Part shown: positions 43,195 through 51,144 of the stretch, piece by piece
Numbering within the stretch: position 1 is the first letter of the stretch
How the letters are laid out: each line of letters starts with the position of its first letter
Program-made: the position numbers and the translations under genes
NCBI RefSeq assembly: GCF_036014175.1
Contig: NZ_CP107917.1
Location: forward strand, 8,432,001-8,496,000
Source of the DNA: Streptomyces sp. NBC_00443
GTDB taxonomy: Bacteria > Actinomycetota > Actinomycetes > Streptomycetales > Streptomycetaceae
Direction: 5' to 3'
DNA length: 64,000 nt
Notes under the pieces: generated by a model
Seen by the model: only the letters and a program-made list of their open reading frames with translations
The model's database searches: none
Told to the model about the DNA's origin: nothing

Positions 43195-43887
43195 ATGGAC
43201 ACCACTGCTCCCGAGGAGATCGACGGCGACGAAGCGCCACCCATGGCGCCCCTCTCGCACCTTCGCGAGCCGCCTACGACGAAGCGCGGAGCTCGGACAC
43301 GGGCCGCATTGGTGAAAGCCGCACGGAAGGTGTTCGAGCGGGACGGTTACCTCGACACCCGCCTGACCGACATCACCAAAGAAGCTCAGTGCGCGGCGGG
43401 ATCCTTCTACACCTACTTCGCCAACAAGGAGGAGGTGCTCGCGGCCGTCCTCCTGGAGGCGCAGGAGGACATGATGCACCCCGGCATGCGCCGGGTGCAG
43501 GGCACCGACGACCCCTATGCGGTACTCGAGGCGAGCAATCGCGCGTACCTCGAGGCGTACAAACGGAACGCGAAGCTGATGGGCCTGCTCGAGCAGGTCG
43601 CCCAAGTGGAGCCGGAGTTCCGCGACTTCCGAAGCCGGCGCGCCGACGCGTTCATCCGCCGCAATGCCCGCGGCATCGCCGACCTGCAGGCGCGGGGTGT
43701 CGCAGACCGTGAGGTCGATCCGATGATGGCCTCCCGTGCGCTGTCGGGCATGGTCAGCGTCATGGCCTACAACGCCTTCGTGCTCGCCGAACGGCAAGAA
43801 GAAGGTGCTTCGGCGGACTTCGAGGAGCTCGTGTCCACGGTCACCCGGCTCTGGGCGAACGCCCTTCGTTTCCCCGACCACCGCTGA
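43195..43887 (+). CDS. TetR/AcrR family transcriptional regulator
   Basis: A 230-residue TetR-type repressor. Residues about 35-85 form the helix-turn-helix (RGARTRAALVKAARKVFERD, ITKEAQCAAGSFYTYFANKEEVL). The rest is an all-helical ligand and dimer domain. It sits inside the catabolic cluster and shares operator elements with the promoters at 39411 and 44013, so it probably represses both halves and responds to a pathway CoA-thioester; that is inference. Start ATG 43195 matches the leaderless promoter; an in-frame upstream start at 43090 would overlap the ligase end. Confidence 0.85.
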   Translation: MDTTAPEEIDGDEAPPMAPLSHLREPPTTKRGARTRAALVKAARKVFERDGYLDTRLTDITKEAQCAAGSFYTYFANKEEVLAAVLLEAQEDMMHPGMRRVQGTDDPYAVLEASNRAYLEAYKRNAKLMGLLEQVAQVEPEFRDFRSRRADAFIRRNARGIADLQARGVADREVDPMMASRALSGMVSVMAYNAFVLAERQEEGASADFEELVSTVTRLWANALRFPDHR

Positions 43888-44012
43888 TCCGGCGGCTGCA
43901 CCACACCACCTGCCTCACAGCACCCGGCACCGCCGGGTGCTTCTCCTTTTTTGCCTCCTCCGCAGGGGCGGTCAGTTCGTTCTTCTTCGTGCGGTGTCCT
44001 GCATCCCGCTAT

Positions 44013-44041
44013 TGAACTTGACGTCGGATTCAACTATACAG
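44013..44041 (+). promoter_or_regulatory. Promoter with internal operator, SDR-ECH-ACAD-SDR-kinase operon
   Basis: -35 TTGAAC (44013-44018), 17-bp spacer, -10 TATACA (44036-44041). Identical to the 39411 element at 25 of 29 positions, including TTGAACTTGACG and ATTCAACTATA. Confidence 0.7.
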
Positions 44042-44114
44042 TTCAGCAGAGCACGGCCTCACGATCTCCGGGCCGGTCCCGGCCTCGCACGCCCCGCCAC
44101 CGAGAGGGTTCGCT

Positions 44115-44933
44115 GTGAACGTTGCACAAAGAGTCGCTGTCGTCACCGGTGGTGGCGCAGGCATCGGCAGTGCGCTGGTCGCACGGCTCGCTCGCGCAGG
44201 CGCCCGGGTCGTCGTCGCGGACCTCGACGCGGACAGCGCGCGGGCGGTGTCGCAGAGCGTCAACGCCGACCATCCGGGAAGCACCGTCAGCGCCGGCGCG
44301 GACGCGTCGGACACCGAGCAGATCCAGCAGTTGGTCGACCTGGCGGAGAGCACCTTCGGCCCAGTCGACCTCTACTTCGCGAACGCGGGCATCGCCGGGG
44401 CGCCCGGCCTCGACGCGAGCGAGCAGGACTGGGACCACTCGATCGACGTGAATCTGCGCGCCCACATCCGTGCGGCAAGGCTGCTGGTACCGGGGTGGCT
44501 CGAGCGCGGTGAGGGCTACTTCGTGAGCACGGCCTCGGCGGCGGGACTGCTCACCCAGATCGGCTCCGCCACGTACGCCGTCACCAAGCACGCGGCCGTC
44601 GCCTTCGCCGAATGGCTGAGCGTCACCTACGGCGATCGCGGGGTCCGGGTCAGCTGTCTGTGCCCGATGGGGGTGAACACCAAGCTGCTGTACTCCGGGG
44701 AGGACTCGGGGGACGCCCTGGGAAGAGCCGCGACGCGAGCCGTCACCTCCGCCGGTGACGTCCTCGAGCCGGCCGAAGTCGCCGACGCCGTCCTGGCCGC
44801 AATTGGCGACGAGCACTTCCTCGTCCTGCCGCACGAAGACGTTCTTGAGATGTACCGGCACAAGGGCTCGGACTACGACCGGTGGCTGCGCGGAATGCGT
44901 CGGTACCAGAGCTCCCTGCTGGCGCAGGGATGA
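44115..44933 (+). CDS. Short-chain dehydrogenase/reductase
   Basis: A 272-residue SDR. Rossmann motif TGGGAGIGSALVARLA at about residue 10, FANAGIAG near 90, catalytic Ser in VSTASAAGLL and YAVTKHAAV. The end CPMGVNTKLLYSG and ADAVLAAIGDEHFLVLPHEDV matches a subgroup often next to acyl-CoA dehydrogenase genes. It could reduce a 4-oxoacyl-CoA or oxidise a hydroxyacyl-CoA. First gene of the second operon, 74 bp from the -10 at 44036; its stop overlaps the next start as ATGA. GTG 44115 is the start. Confidence 0.85.
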   Translation: MNVAQRVAVVTGGGAGIGSALVARLARAGARVVVADLDADSARAVSQSVNADHPGSTVSAGADASDTEQIQQLVDLAESTFGPVDLYFANAGIAGAPGLDASEQDWDHSIDVNLRAHIRAARLLVPGWLERGEGYFVSTASAAGLLTQIGSATYAVTKHAAVAFAEWLSVTYGDRGVRVSCLCPMGVNTKLLYSGEDSGDALGRAATRAVTSAGDVLEPAEVADAVLAAIGDEHFLVLPHEDVLEMYRHKGSDYDRWLRGMRRYQSSLLAQG

Positions 44934-45742
44934 CCGGCGCGCCGGGCGAGCTCGTCCTCGCCGAACACCGAGGGCCGGTGCTGCTGCTCACGTTCAACCG
45001 GCCCGCCAAGCTGAACGCCTGGACCGAAGAACTCGAGGACCGCTATTTCGCGCTGCTCGACGCCGCCGAGGACGACCCGGACGTACGTGCCGTCGTGATC
45101 ACCGGCGCGGGACGCGGATTCTGCGCCGGAGCCGACCTGCAACTGCTGCGGGCGGTCGGCGAGGTCTCCGAGGCGGACAGGGCACGGCGCCGTCCGCGGA
45201 ACGTTCCGCGGACCCTGCGCAAGCCGCTGATCGGCGCGATCAACGGGGTGGCCGCCGGCCTGGGCATGGTGGAGGCGCTCTACTGCGACATCCGCTTCGG
45301 CTCGCCCTCGGCCCGGTTCATCACGGCATTCGCGCAGCGCGGGCTGATCGCCGAGTACGGGATCTCCTGGCTGTTGCCCCGGCTGGTGGGGCACAGCCGG
45401 GCAGCGGACCTGTTGCTGTCGAGCCGCATGGTGGATGCCGAGGAGGCTTTCCGTGTCGGACTCCTCGACCACCTGGTCCCCACCGCCGACGTGGTGGATG
45501 CCGCTGTCGCGTACGCCGCCGATCTGGCGAGGTGCTGCTCCCCGGCATCCATGGCCGCCATCAAGAGCCAGCTGAGCAACGACGCGGACGGCACCTACGC
45601 CGATTCCGTGAGCCGGGCGGAAGGCCTCATGCTCCAGGCCTTCCGCGGGTCCGACGTCGTCGAAGGCGTGGCCAGTCACCTGGACAAGCGCCCGCCCAAC
45701 TTTCCCTCCCTACCCGTCAGGAGTTCGGATGTCCCTGTTTGA
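44930..45742 (+). CDS. Enoyl-CoA hydratase/isomerase family protein
   Basis: A 270-residue crotonase-fold protein. Oxyanion-hole segments [14 protein letters not shown] and [20 protein letters not shown], then [18 protein letters not shown], where Glu in AEYG aligns with a catalytic position. It hydrates enoyl-CoA to 3-hydroxyacyl-CoA or isomerises double bonds. Overlaps the preceding SDR by ATGA (44930) and the following dehydrogenase by 14 bp, so it is translationally coupled on both sides. The longer frame to 44882 has no start with a ribosome site. Confidence 0.85.
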   Translation: MTGAPGELVLAEHRGPVLLLTFNRPAKLNAWTEELEDRYFALLDAAEDDPDVRAVVITGAGRGFCAGADLQLLRAVGEVSEADRARRRPRNVPRTLRKPLIGAINGVAAGLGMVEALYCDIRFGSPSARFITAFAQRGLIAEYGISWLLPRLVGHSRAADLLLSSRMVDAEEAFRVGLLDHLVPTADVVDAAVAYAADLARCCSPASMAAIKSQLSNDADGTYADSVSRAEGLMLQAFRGSDVVEGVASHLDKRPPNFPSLPVRSSDVPV

Positions 45743-46955
45743 GATGTCGGACCGCGCCAAGAAGTACCAGGCGGATCTGCTCGAGTTCATGGATTCACGC
45801 GTCTACCCCGCCGAGGCGGTGTACGACGAGCAGATGCGCGCGTCGGGCGACCCGCACTTCCACCCGCCGGTCATCGAGGAGCTCAAGGCCGAGGCGCGCA
45901 GGCGTGGACTGTGGAATCTGTTCCACCCGCACCCGGACTGGGGCCCCGGTCTGACCAACCTCGAGTACGCGCCGTTGGCGGAGATCATGGGCCGCAGCCA
46001 CATCGCCTCCGAGGCCTGCAACTGCAACGCGCCCGACACCGGCAACATGGAGGTGCTCACGCTGTTCGGCAGCGACGAGCACAAGGAGAAGTACCTGGGG
46101 CCCCTGCTCGACGGAACGATGGCTTCGGCCTTCGCGATGACCGAGCCGCGTGTCGCCAGCTCCGACGCCACCAACATCGAGCTGCGGATGGAGCGCGACC
46201 GCGACGAGTACGTGCTCAACGGCCGCAAGTGGTTCGCCTCGAACGCGATGCACAAGAACTGCAAGGTGCTCATCGTGATGGGCAAGACCGACCCCACGGC
46301 GGCCCCACATCGCCAGCAGTCGATGATGGTCGTCCCGATCGACGCCCCCGGGGTCACTGTGGTCCGGAACCTCCCGGTGTTCGGGTACGCGGATCGCGAG
46401 GGCCATGCGGAGATCATCTTCGAGGATGTCCGGGTGCCGGCCAAGGACGTACTCAAGGGCGAGGGCGAGGGTTTCGCGATCAGCCAGGCCCGGCTCGGGC
46501 CCGGTCGCATACACCACTGCATGCGGGCCATCGGCGCGGCCGAGAGGGCGCTGGAACTGATGTGCCGGCGTGCACAGTCACGGGTGACCTTCGGCAGTCC
46601 GGTCGCCGAACGGTCCAACATCCAGGACTGGATCGCGGAAGCGCGTATCGACATCGAGATGATCCGCCTGCTCACGCTCAAGGCCGCCTATCTCATGGAC
46701 ACGGTCGGGAACAAGGAAGCGCGCACCGAGATCGCGGCCATCAAGGTGGCCGCCCCCGACATCGCGTTGAAGATCGTCGACCGCGCGATTCAGGTGCACG
46801 GGGGAGCCGGAGTGACCGACGACTTCCCCTTGGCGATGATGTACGCGCATCTGCGGACGTTGCGGCTGGCGGACGGTCCCGACGAGGTTCACAAGCGGGC
46901 CATCGCCAAGCAGGAACTGCGGCAGTACCGCGACACCACGGCGGCGGTGAGCTGA
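45729..46955 (+). CDS. Acyl-CoA dehydrogenase, ACAD10/ACAD11-like
   Basis: A 408-residue flavoprotein. Family features: [27 protein letters not shown] (FAD/substrate strand), [19 protein letters not shown], and [40 protein letters not shown]. The QVHGGAGV...[10 protein letters not shown] ending is the one seen in ACAD10/ACAD11 and bacterial LvaC-like enzymes, which process 4-phosphoacyl-CoA made by a partner kinase. The paired APH kinase gene lies 0.8 kb downstream. A conventional alpha-beta dehydrogenation cannot be excluded. ATG 45729 has AGGAG 6 nt upstream. Confidence 0.9.
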   Translation: MSLFEMSDRAKKYQADLLEFMDSRVYPAEAVYDEQMRASGDPHFHPPVIEELKAEARRRGLWNLFHPHPDWGPGLTNLEYAPLAEIMGRSHIASEACNCNAPDTGNMEVLTLFGSDEHKEKYLGPLLDGTMASAFAMTEPRVASSDATNIELRMERDRDEYVLNGRKWFASNAMHKNCKVLIVMGKTDPTAAPHRQQSMMVVPIDAPGVTVVRNLPVFGYADREGHAEIIFEDVRVPAKDVLKGEGEGFAISQARLGPGRIHHCMRAIGAAERALELMCRRAQSRVTFGSPVAERSNIQDWIAEARIDIEMIRLLTLKAAYLMDTVGNKEARTEIAAIKVAAPDIALKIVDRAIQVHGGAGVTDDFPLAMMYAHLRTLRLADGPDEVHKRAIAKQELRQYRDTTAAVS

Positions 46956-46956
46956 G

Positions 46957-47739
46957 GTGACAGGACTCGATCTCACCGGTCGCACCGCCGTCGTCACCGG
47001 GGCCTCACGCGGTATCGGGCTGGCGGTCGCCCAGGCCATCGCCGCGGCCGGCGGAAACGTCGTCCTCACCTCCCGGTCCCAGGAAGCGGCGGACGCCGCC
47101 GCGGCCCAGGTCAAGGGCACGGCGGTCGGCATCGGTGCGCATGCCGTCGACGAAGAGGCGGCCCAGCGCTGTGTGGACCTGACGCTCGAGCGCTTCGGCA
47201 GCCTGGACATCCTCGTCAACAACGCGGGGACCAACCCGGCGTTCGGGCCGGTCATCGACCAGGACCACGGTCGGTTCGCGAAGACCTTCGACGTGAACCT
47301 GTGGGCGCCCGTCCTGTGGACGGGTCTGGCCACGCGGGCCTGGATGGGGGAGCACGGCGGTGCGGTCGTCAACACCGCGTCGGTGGGCGGCATGGCCTCC
47401 GAGGCGAACATCGGGTTGTACAACGCCTCGAAGGCCGCACTGATCCATCTCACCAGGCAACTGGCCATGGAACTCTCGCCGAAGGTCCGCGTCAACGCGG
47501 TGGCACCGGGTGTGGTGCGCACGAAGCTGGCCGAGGCTCTGTGGAAGGAGCACGAGCAGGCGGTGTCCGCCTCGGTGGCGCTGGGCCGCATAGGGGAGCC
47601 TGCCGACATCGCCTCCGCGGTCGCCTTCCTCGTCTCGGACGCCGCGAGTTGGATCACCGGCGAGACCATGGTGATCGACGGGGGGCAACTGCTCGGTGAC
47701 GCGCTCCCGTTCAGGCAAGGGGCCGGCATCGGTGTCTGA
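46957..47739 (+). CDS. Short-chain dehydrogenase/reductase (FabG-like)
   Basis: A 260-residue SDR. TGASRGIGLAVAQAIAAAGG at the N-terminus, LDILVNNAGTNPAFG, serine in NTASVGGMAS, YNASKAALIHLTRQLAMEL (catalytic Tyr-x3-Lys) and the closing WITGETMVIDGGQ. This is a typical 3-hydroxyacyl-CoA or 3-oxoacyl reductase/dehydrogenase; in this setting it likely oxidises the 3-hydroxyacyl-CoA made by the hydratase, feeding the thiolase. GTG 46957 is one base after the ACAD stop, with no separate promoter. Confidence 0.85.
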   Translation: MTGLDLTGRTAVVTGASRGIGLAVAQAIAAAGGNVVLTSRSQEAADAAAAQVKGTAVGIGAHAVDEEAAQRCVDLTLERFGSLDILVNNAGTNPAFGPVIDQDHGRFAKTFDVNLWAPVLWTGLATRAWMGEHGGAVVNTASVGGMASEANIGLYNASKAALIHLTRQLAMELSPKVRVNAVAPGVVRTKLAEALWKEHEQAVSASVALGRIGEPADIASAVAFLVSDAASWITGETMVIDGGQLLGDALPFRQGAGIGV

Positions 47740-48766
47740 CGCGGACATTCTCGGCATCGACGCCGGGGCGGTGGGCCGCTGGTTCGCAACCCTCGGCGTC
47801 GACTTCGCCGGGCCCTTGGCCTTCGAACGGATCGGGCTGGGCCAGTCGAATCTGACGTATCTCGTACAGGACCAGGACGGCCGCAGATGGGTGCTGCGGC
47901 GCCCGCCACTGGGTCGTCTGCTGGCGTCGGCGCACGACGTGGCCCGCGAGGCGCGGATTCTGCGGGCCCTGGAAGGCACCGCCGTCCCGACCCCGCGGGT
48001 GCTCGGGCTGACCGATGATCCCGCCGTGACCGAAGTCCCGCTGCTGCTCATGGAGTTCGTGGACGGCGAGGTCGTCGACAGGATGTCGATCGCGCGGTCG
48101 TTGACGCCCGAGCGCCGCCGGGCGATCGGGATGTCGTTGCCACGGACGCTGGCGAAGATCCACGCGGTCGATCTCGAGGCGGCCGGGCTGACCGGTCTGG
48201 CCGGCCACAAGCCGTATGCGCAGCGTCAGCTCAAGCGGTGGTCGGCCCAGTGGGAGAGGTCCAGGACCCGCGAGCTGCCCGTCCTGGAGGACCTCACCCG
48301 GCGACTCGTCGCGGCCGTGCCGGAGCAGTGTGAACTGACGCTCGTGCACGGGGACTTCCATCTGCGCAACGTCATCACCTCCTACGACAGCGGGGAGGTG
48401 AGCGCGGTGCTCGACTGGGAGCTGTCGACACTGGGAGACCCGTTGGCGGACTTGGGCAGCCTGCTGGCCTACTGGCCGGCCAAGAGTGAGAACACCTTGA
48501 GCGACTTCGTCGCGACGGCTCTCGACGGTTTCCCGCCCCGCGAGGAACTCGTGGCGGCCTACTCGGCGGCGTCGGGACGCGACTTGAAGGCGTTGGGCTA
48601 CTGGCACGCGATGGGACTGTGGAAGGTGGCGATCATCGGGGAGGGCGTCATGCGCCGCGCGATGGACGAACCGCGGAACAAGGCCGCGTCGGGGACCCCG
48701 ACCGCTGCGCGCATCGACGCACTGGTGGCGAAGGCCCACGAAGTCGCGGACATGGCAGGCATCTGA
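47732..48766 (+). CDS. APH-family phosphotransferase, ACAD10/11 kinase-domain-like
   Basis: A 344-residue aminoglycoside-phosphotransferase-fold kinase. N-lobe FERIGLGQSNLTYLVQDQDG (nucleotide loop), RRWVLRRPPLG (ATP-binding Lys replaced by Arg here), EARILRALEGTAVPTPRVLG; C-lobe catalytic loop LVHGDFHLRNV (His206, Asp208, Asn213) and VLDWELSTLGDPLADLG (metal-binding Asp). The GxSNxTY and RRPPLG patterns are those of ACAD10/ACAD11 kinase domains and LvaA, which phosphorylate 4-hydroxyacyl-CoA, not antibiotics. GTG 47732 overlaps the SDR stop. No resistance role is suggested. Confidence 0.85.
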   Translation: MSDADILGIDAGAVGRWFATLGVDFAGPLAFERIGLGQSNLTYLVQDQDGRRWVLRRPPLGRLLASAHDVAREARILRALEGTAVPTPRVLGLTDDPAVTEVPLLLMEFVDGEVVDRMSIARSLTPERRRAIGMSLPRTLAKIHAVDLEAAGLTGLAGHKPYAQRQLKRWSAQWERSRTRELPVLEDLTRRLVAAVPEQCELTLVHGDFHLRNVITSYDSGEVSAVLDWELSTLGDPLADLGSLLAYWPAKSENTLSDFVATALDGFPPREELVAAYSAASGRDLKALGYWHAMGLWKVAIIGEGVMRRAMDEPRNKAASGTPTAARIDALVAKAHEVADMAGI

Positions 48767-48902
48767 CCACCGGTACGTCAGACCCGGCGTGGGCGCGGTG
48801 CCAGGAGCGCCGGCCCTGGCCCGGCTTCCGGTGCCGGGTGTCCGGGATTCGGGTGTCGTCGGGCTGTGGCCTCGTCCTGTCGCCCGCCCCGCGCAGGGCG
48901 TT

Positions 48903-49568
48903 TCAGCCGGTCGGTGCCGTCAGATGGATCAGGATGCCGCATACCTCGTCCACGATCTCCAGGGCCTCCGTCTCGTCCCCGCAGTCGCCCAGCTCGCGTG
49001 CCGCACCGCCGATCACGGTGGTGAGCACTCTCACCCGAACCCGGCCGGCACGTCGCTTCTCGTCCACCTCCAGGAGCCGGGCGTTGCGCCGTACCCACGC
49101 GCGGTCCCACTGGCGGCGCAGGGCGTCGAAGCCCGCGGGACCGTCGTCCTCCGCGATGAGTCTGCCGAGCCGCCGGTTGTTCCAGGCACCCTCCAGGTAC
49201 GCCCTGGCTCCCGCCACGAAGAGGGCGATGGGGTCGTCCACGCCACGGCCTCGCTCGGCGGTCAGCGTGGCTGCGGTCCGGCGCTCCTGTTCCTCCCGGA
49301 ACTCCTCCCAAAGGGCGAGGTAAAGCCCTCGCTTCCCGCCGTAGTGCTGGAAGAGGCTGCCCACCGGGATGCCGGCGCGCGCCGCGATCTCGGCGAGACC
49401 GGCGTCGGCGTAACCGCGCTCGGTGAACGCCTCCAGCGCTGCGTCAAGAAGCGCACTGCGGACCGTACGGTGCTCCCCGGTGGCTGCCTCCGGCCGGTCC
49501 ATTCCCTCATGCCCGTCCGCCGGCTGACGCAGCGCCTCGGTCCCGGCAGACTCCACGATGCCGCTCAC
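48903..49568 (-). CDS. TetR/AcrR family transcriptional regulator
   Basis: A 221-residue TetR-type regulator. A Glu/Pro-rich leader of about 30 residues precedes the helix-turn-helix: TVRSALLDAALEAFTERGYAD and AARAGIPVGSLFQHYGGKRGL. Convergent with the kinase gene; it could control that operon or the decayed Liv locus next to it. The GTG start at 49568 overlaps the stop of the PucR fragment (GTGA) and is preceded by GGAAGGTGGGGA. It is a candidate for binding the palindrome at 39353. Confidence 0.8.
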   Translation of the reverse strand: MSGIVESAGTEALRQPADGHEGMDRPEAATGEHRTVRSALLDAALEAFTERGYADAGLAEIAARAGIPVGSLFQHYGGKRGLYLALWEEFREEQERRTAATLTAERGRGVDDPIALFVAGARAYLEGAWNNRRLGRLIAEDDGPAGFDALRRQWDRAWVRRNARLLEVDEKRRAGRVRVRVLTTVIGGAARELGDCGDETEALEIVDEVCGILIHLTAPTG

Positions 49569-49985
49569 CGGCAATCCCCACCTTCCCCGGCCCCGTCGCG
49601 GATGGCGAGGGCGACCAGCAGTTCCAGGAGGTCGGCGATCCGGCGCGGATTGCGCCCGGTGCGTTCCTCGATCCGGCGCAATCGGTAGTGCGCCGTGTTG
49701 TGGTGCACCCGCAGCCGGTCGGCGGCCAGCCGCAGGTTGAGGTCGGCCTCCGCGAAGGCCCGTATGGTGGTCGCCAGCGTGTCGCCACGTCCGCGGTCCT
49801 CCTCCAGCAGCGCACGCACGCGGGGATCGACCAGCTGCCGGGCGAGGTCGTCGCACGCAGCGCCAGATAGTCGAACGGGGACAGCCGCGGCAGTCCAACA
49901 GCTCGTCCCACAGCACCTGCCGGCCCACCCGGAAGGCACTGATCCAGTCCTCGAGGGCGAACCCCGCGCGTGCCCTGCGCATGGC
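49565..49985 (-). pseudogene. PucR-type regulator, C-terminal remnant with frameshifts
   Basis: Pieces of one protein appear in three minus-strand frames: RRARAGFALEDWISAFRVGRQ and VLWDELLD first, then LPRLSPFDYLALRA, then DLARQLVDPRVRALLEED through the PucR helix-turn-helix ADRLRVHHNTAHYRLRRIEER. Two frameshifts and loss of the N-terminal part. Upstream it runs into the truncated LivG gene on the opposite strand. Confidence 0.75.
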
Positions 49986-50530
49986 TGCCGCGCGGCTGAA
50001 GACCACGGCACTGGACGGTGTCGCGTTCACCGTCGAGCCGGGCACCGCCGTGGGGCTCATCGGACCGAACGGAGCCGGCAAGACCACCTTGTTCAACTGC
50101 CTCACCAGGCGCTGCACCCCTGATGCGGGGACGGTCCGGTTCGAGGACGAGGACCTGCTCGCCCTCCCACCGCACTCCGTGGCCGGGCGCGGAATTGCCC
50201 GCACCTTCCAGAATCTGGGTCTGTTCCCACGGCTCAGCGGTCCGGGAGAACGTCATGGTCGGCTCCCACAGCCGGGGGCATACGGGACACCTCGCCGCGG
50301 CGCTCCGGCTGCCCCGCGTCCGGCGGGAGGAGAGGGAACTACGTGACCAGGCGGACGACTTGCTACGGCGTCTCGGTCTGGCGGATGTCGCCGACCACCC
50401 CGCCTCCGGGCTGCCGTTCGGCACGCTCAAACGCGTCGAACTCGCCCGGGCGCTCGCGGTACGGCCCCGGCTGCTGTTGCTCGACGAACCCGTCAACGGG
50501 CTCAGCCACGGCGAGGTCGACCAATTCTGA
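49981..50530 (+). pseudogene. LivG-like branched-chain amino-acid ABC ATPase, frameshifted and truncated
   Basis: First frame: Walker A GPNGAGKTTLFNCLT, GIARTFQNLGLFPRLS. One extra G at 50239-50240 shifts to the second frame: VRENVMVGSHSRGH, LPFGTLKRVELARALA, Walker B LLLLDEPVNGLSHGEVD. The expected H-loop and C-terminus (about 60 residues) are missing; the sequence goes straight into a substrate-binding-protein fragment. Confidence 0.8.
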
Positions 50531-50996
50531 ACCCGCTGCACATCGTGAACAACGTGTCCTCGTCAGCCACCGTGCTCAAGCCTGTCGGGTTCAAGAACGT
50601 CCAGGGCGTGGTCTCCGCGACCTACTTCAAGGACCCCGCCGACCCGCAGTGGGCCGACGACGCGGAAATGAAGACGTACCAGGACGCGCTGCGCACGTAC
50701 GCGCCCGGCTCCGACCCGGCCAACCAGTTCAACGCTTACGGCTGGGCCGCAGCCTCCAGCCTGCACAAGGCCCTGGACGCGATGACGTGCCCGACCAGGA
50801 GGGGATGCGGGACGCCGTGCGCAACCTCAAGGACGTCAAGGTGGACATGCTGCTGCCCGGTGTCACCCTCTCCACCGGGCCCGATGACGCCTTCCCGATC
50901 GAGACGATGCAGCTGATGCGGTTCGAGGGCGAGCGCTGGCAGCTGTTCGGTGAGCCGGTGGACACCCGCAAGGAGTTCGGCCCGCTGGCGAAGTGA
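50527..50996 (+). pseudogene. Branched-chain amino-acid ABC substrate-binding protein, C-terminal remnant
   Basis: LNPLHIVNNVSSSATVLKPV, YFKDPADPQWADDAEMKTYQ, NQFNAYGWAAASSLHKALDA in one frame, then a shift near 50800 to MRDAVRNLKDVKVDMLLPGV and FPIETMQLMRFEGERW to the stop at 50996. This is the C-terminal third of a LivJ/LivK-type periplasmic-binding protein. It is fused directly to the broken LivG gene by a deletion. Confidence 0.75.
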
Positions 50997-51077
50997 GCCG
51001 GGCGGGGGCGGCCCCGGTCGATGCCCTGTCCCTGGGGACCGCCCCTCATCGGCGTGTGATTCATCACAGCAAGTTAT

Positions 51078-51089
51078 ATTGTGCACAAT
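51078..51089. promoter_or_regulatory. AT-rich 12-bp palindrome ahead of catalase-family gene
   Basis: ATTGTGCACAAT is a perfect palindrome inside an AT-rich island (51071-51098) in otherwise GC-rich DNA, 56 bp before the start codon. Size and sequence suit a MarR/OhrR-type peroxide sensor; no such regulator gene is adjacent. Confidence 0.6.
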
Positions 51090-51144
51090 TTAATTGCTGG
51101 CTAGATTTTGGGAATCAACGGCACTGTCAGAGAGAGGCAGCACC

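Noticed and set aside
47732-48766. Antibiotic (aminoglycoside) resistance kinase
   Set aside because: APH fold, but motifs and operon place it with ACAD10/11-type kinases; no sign of resistance function.
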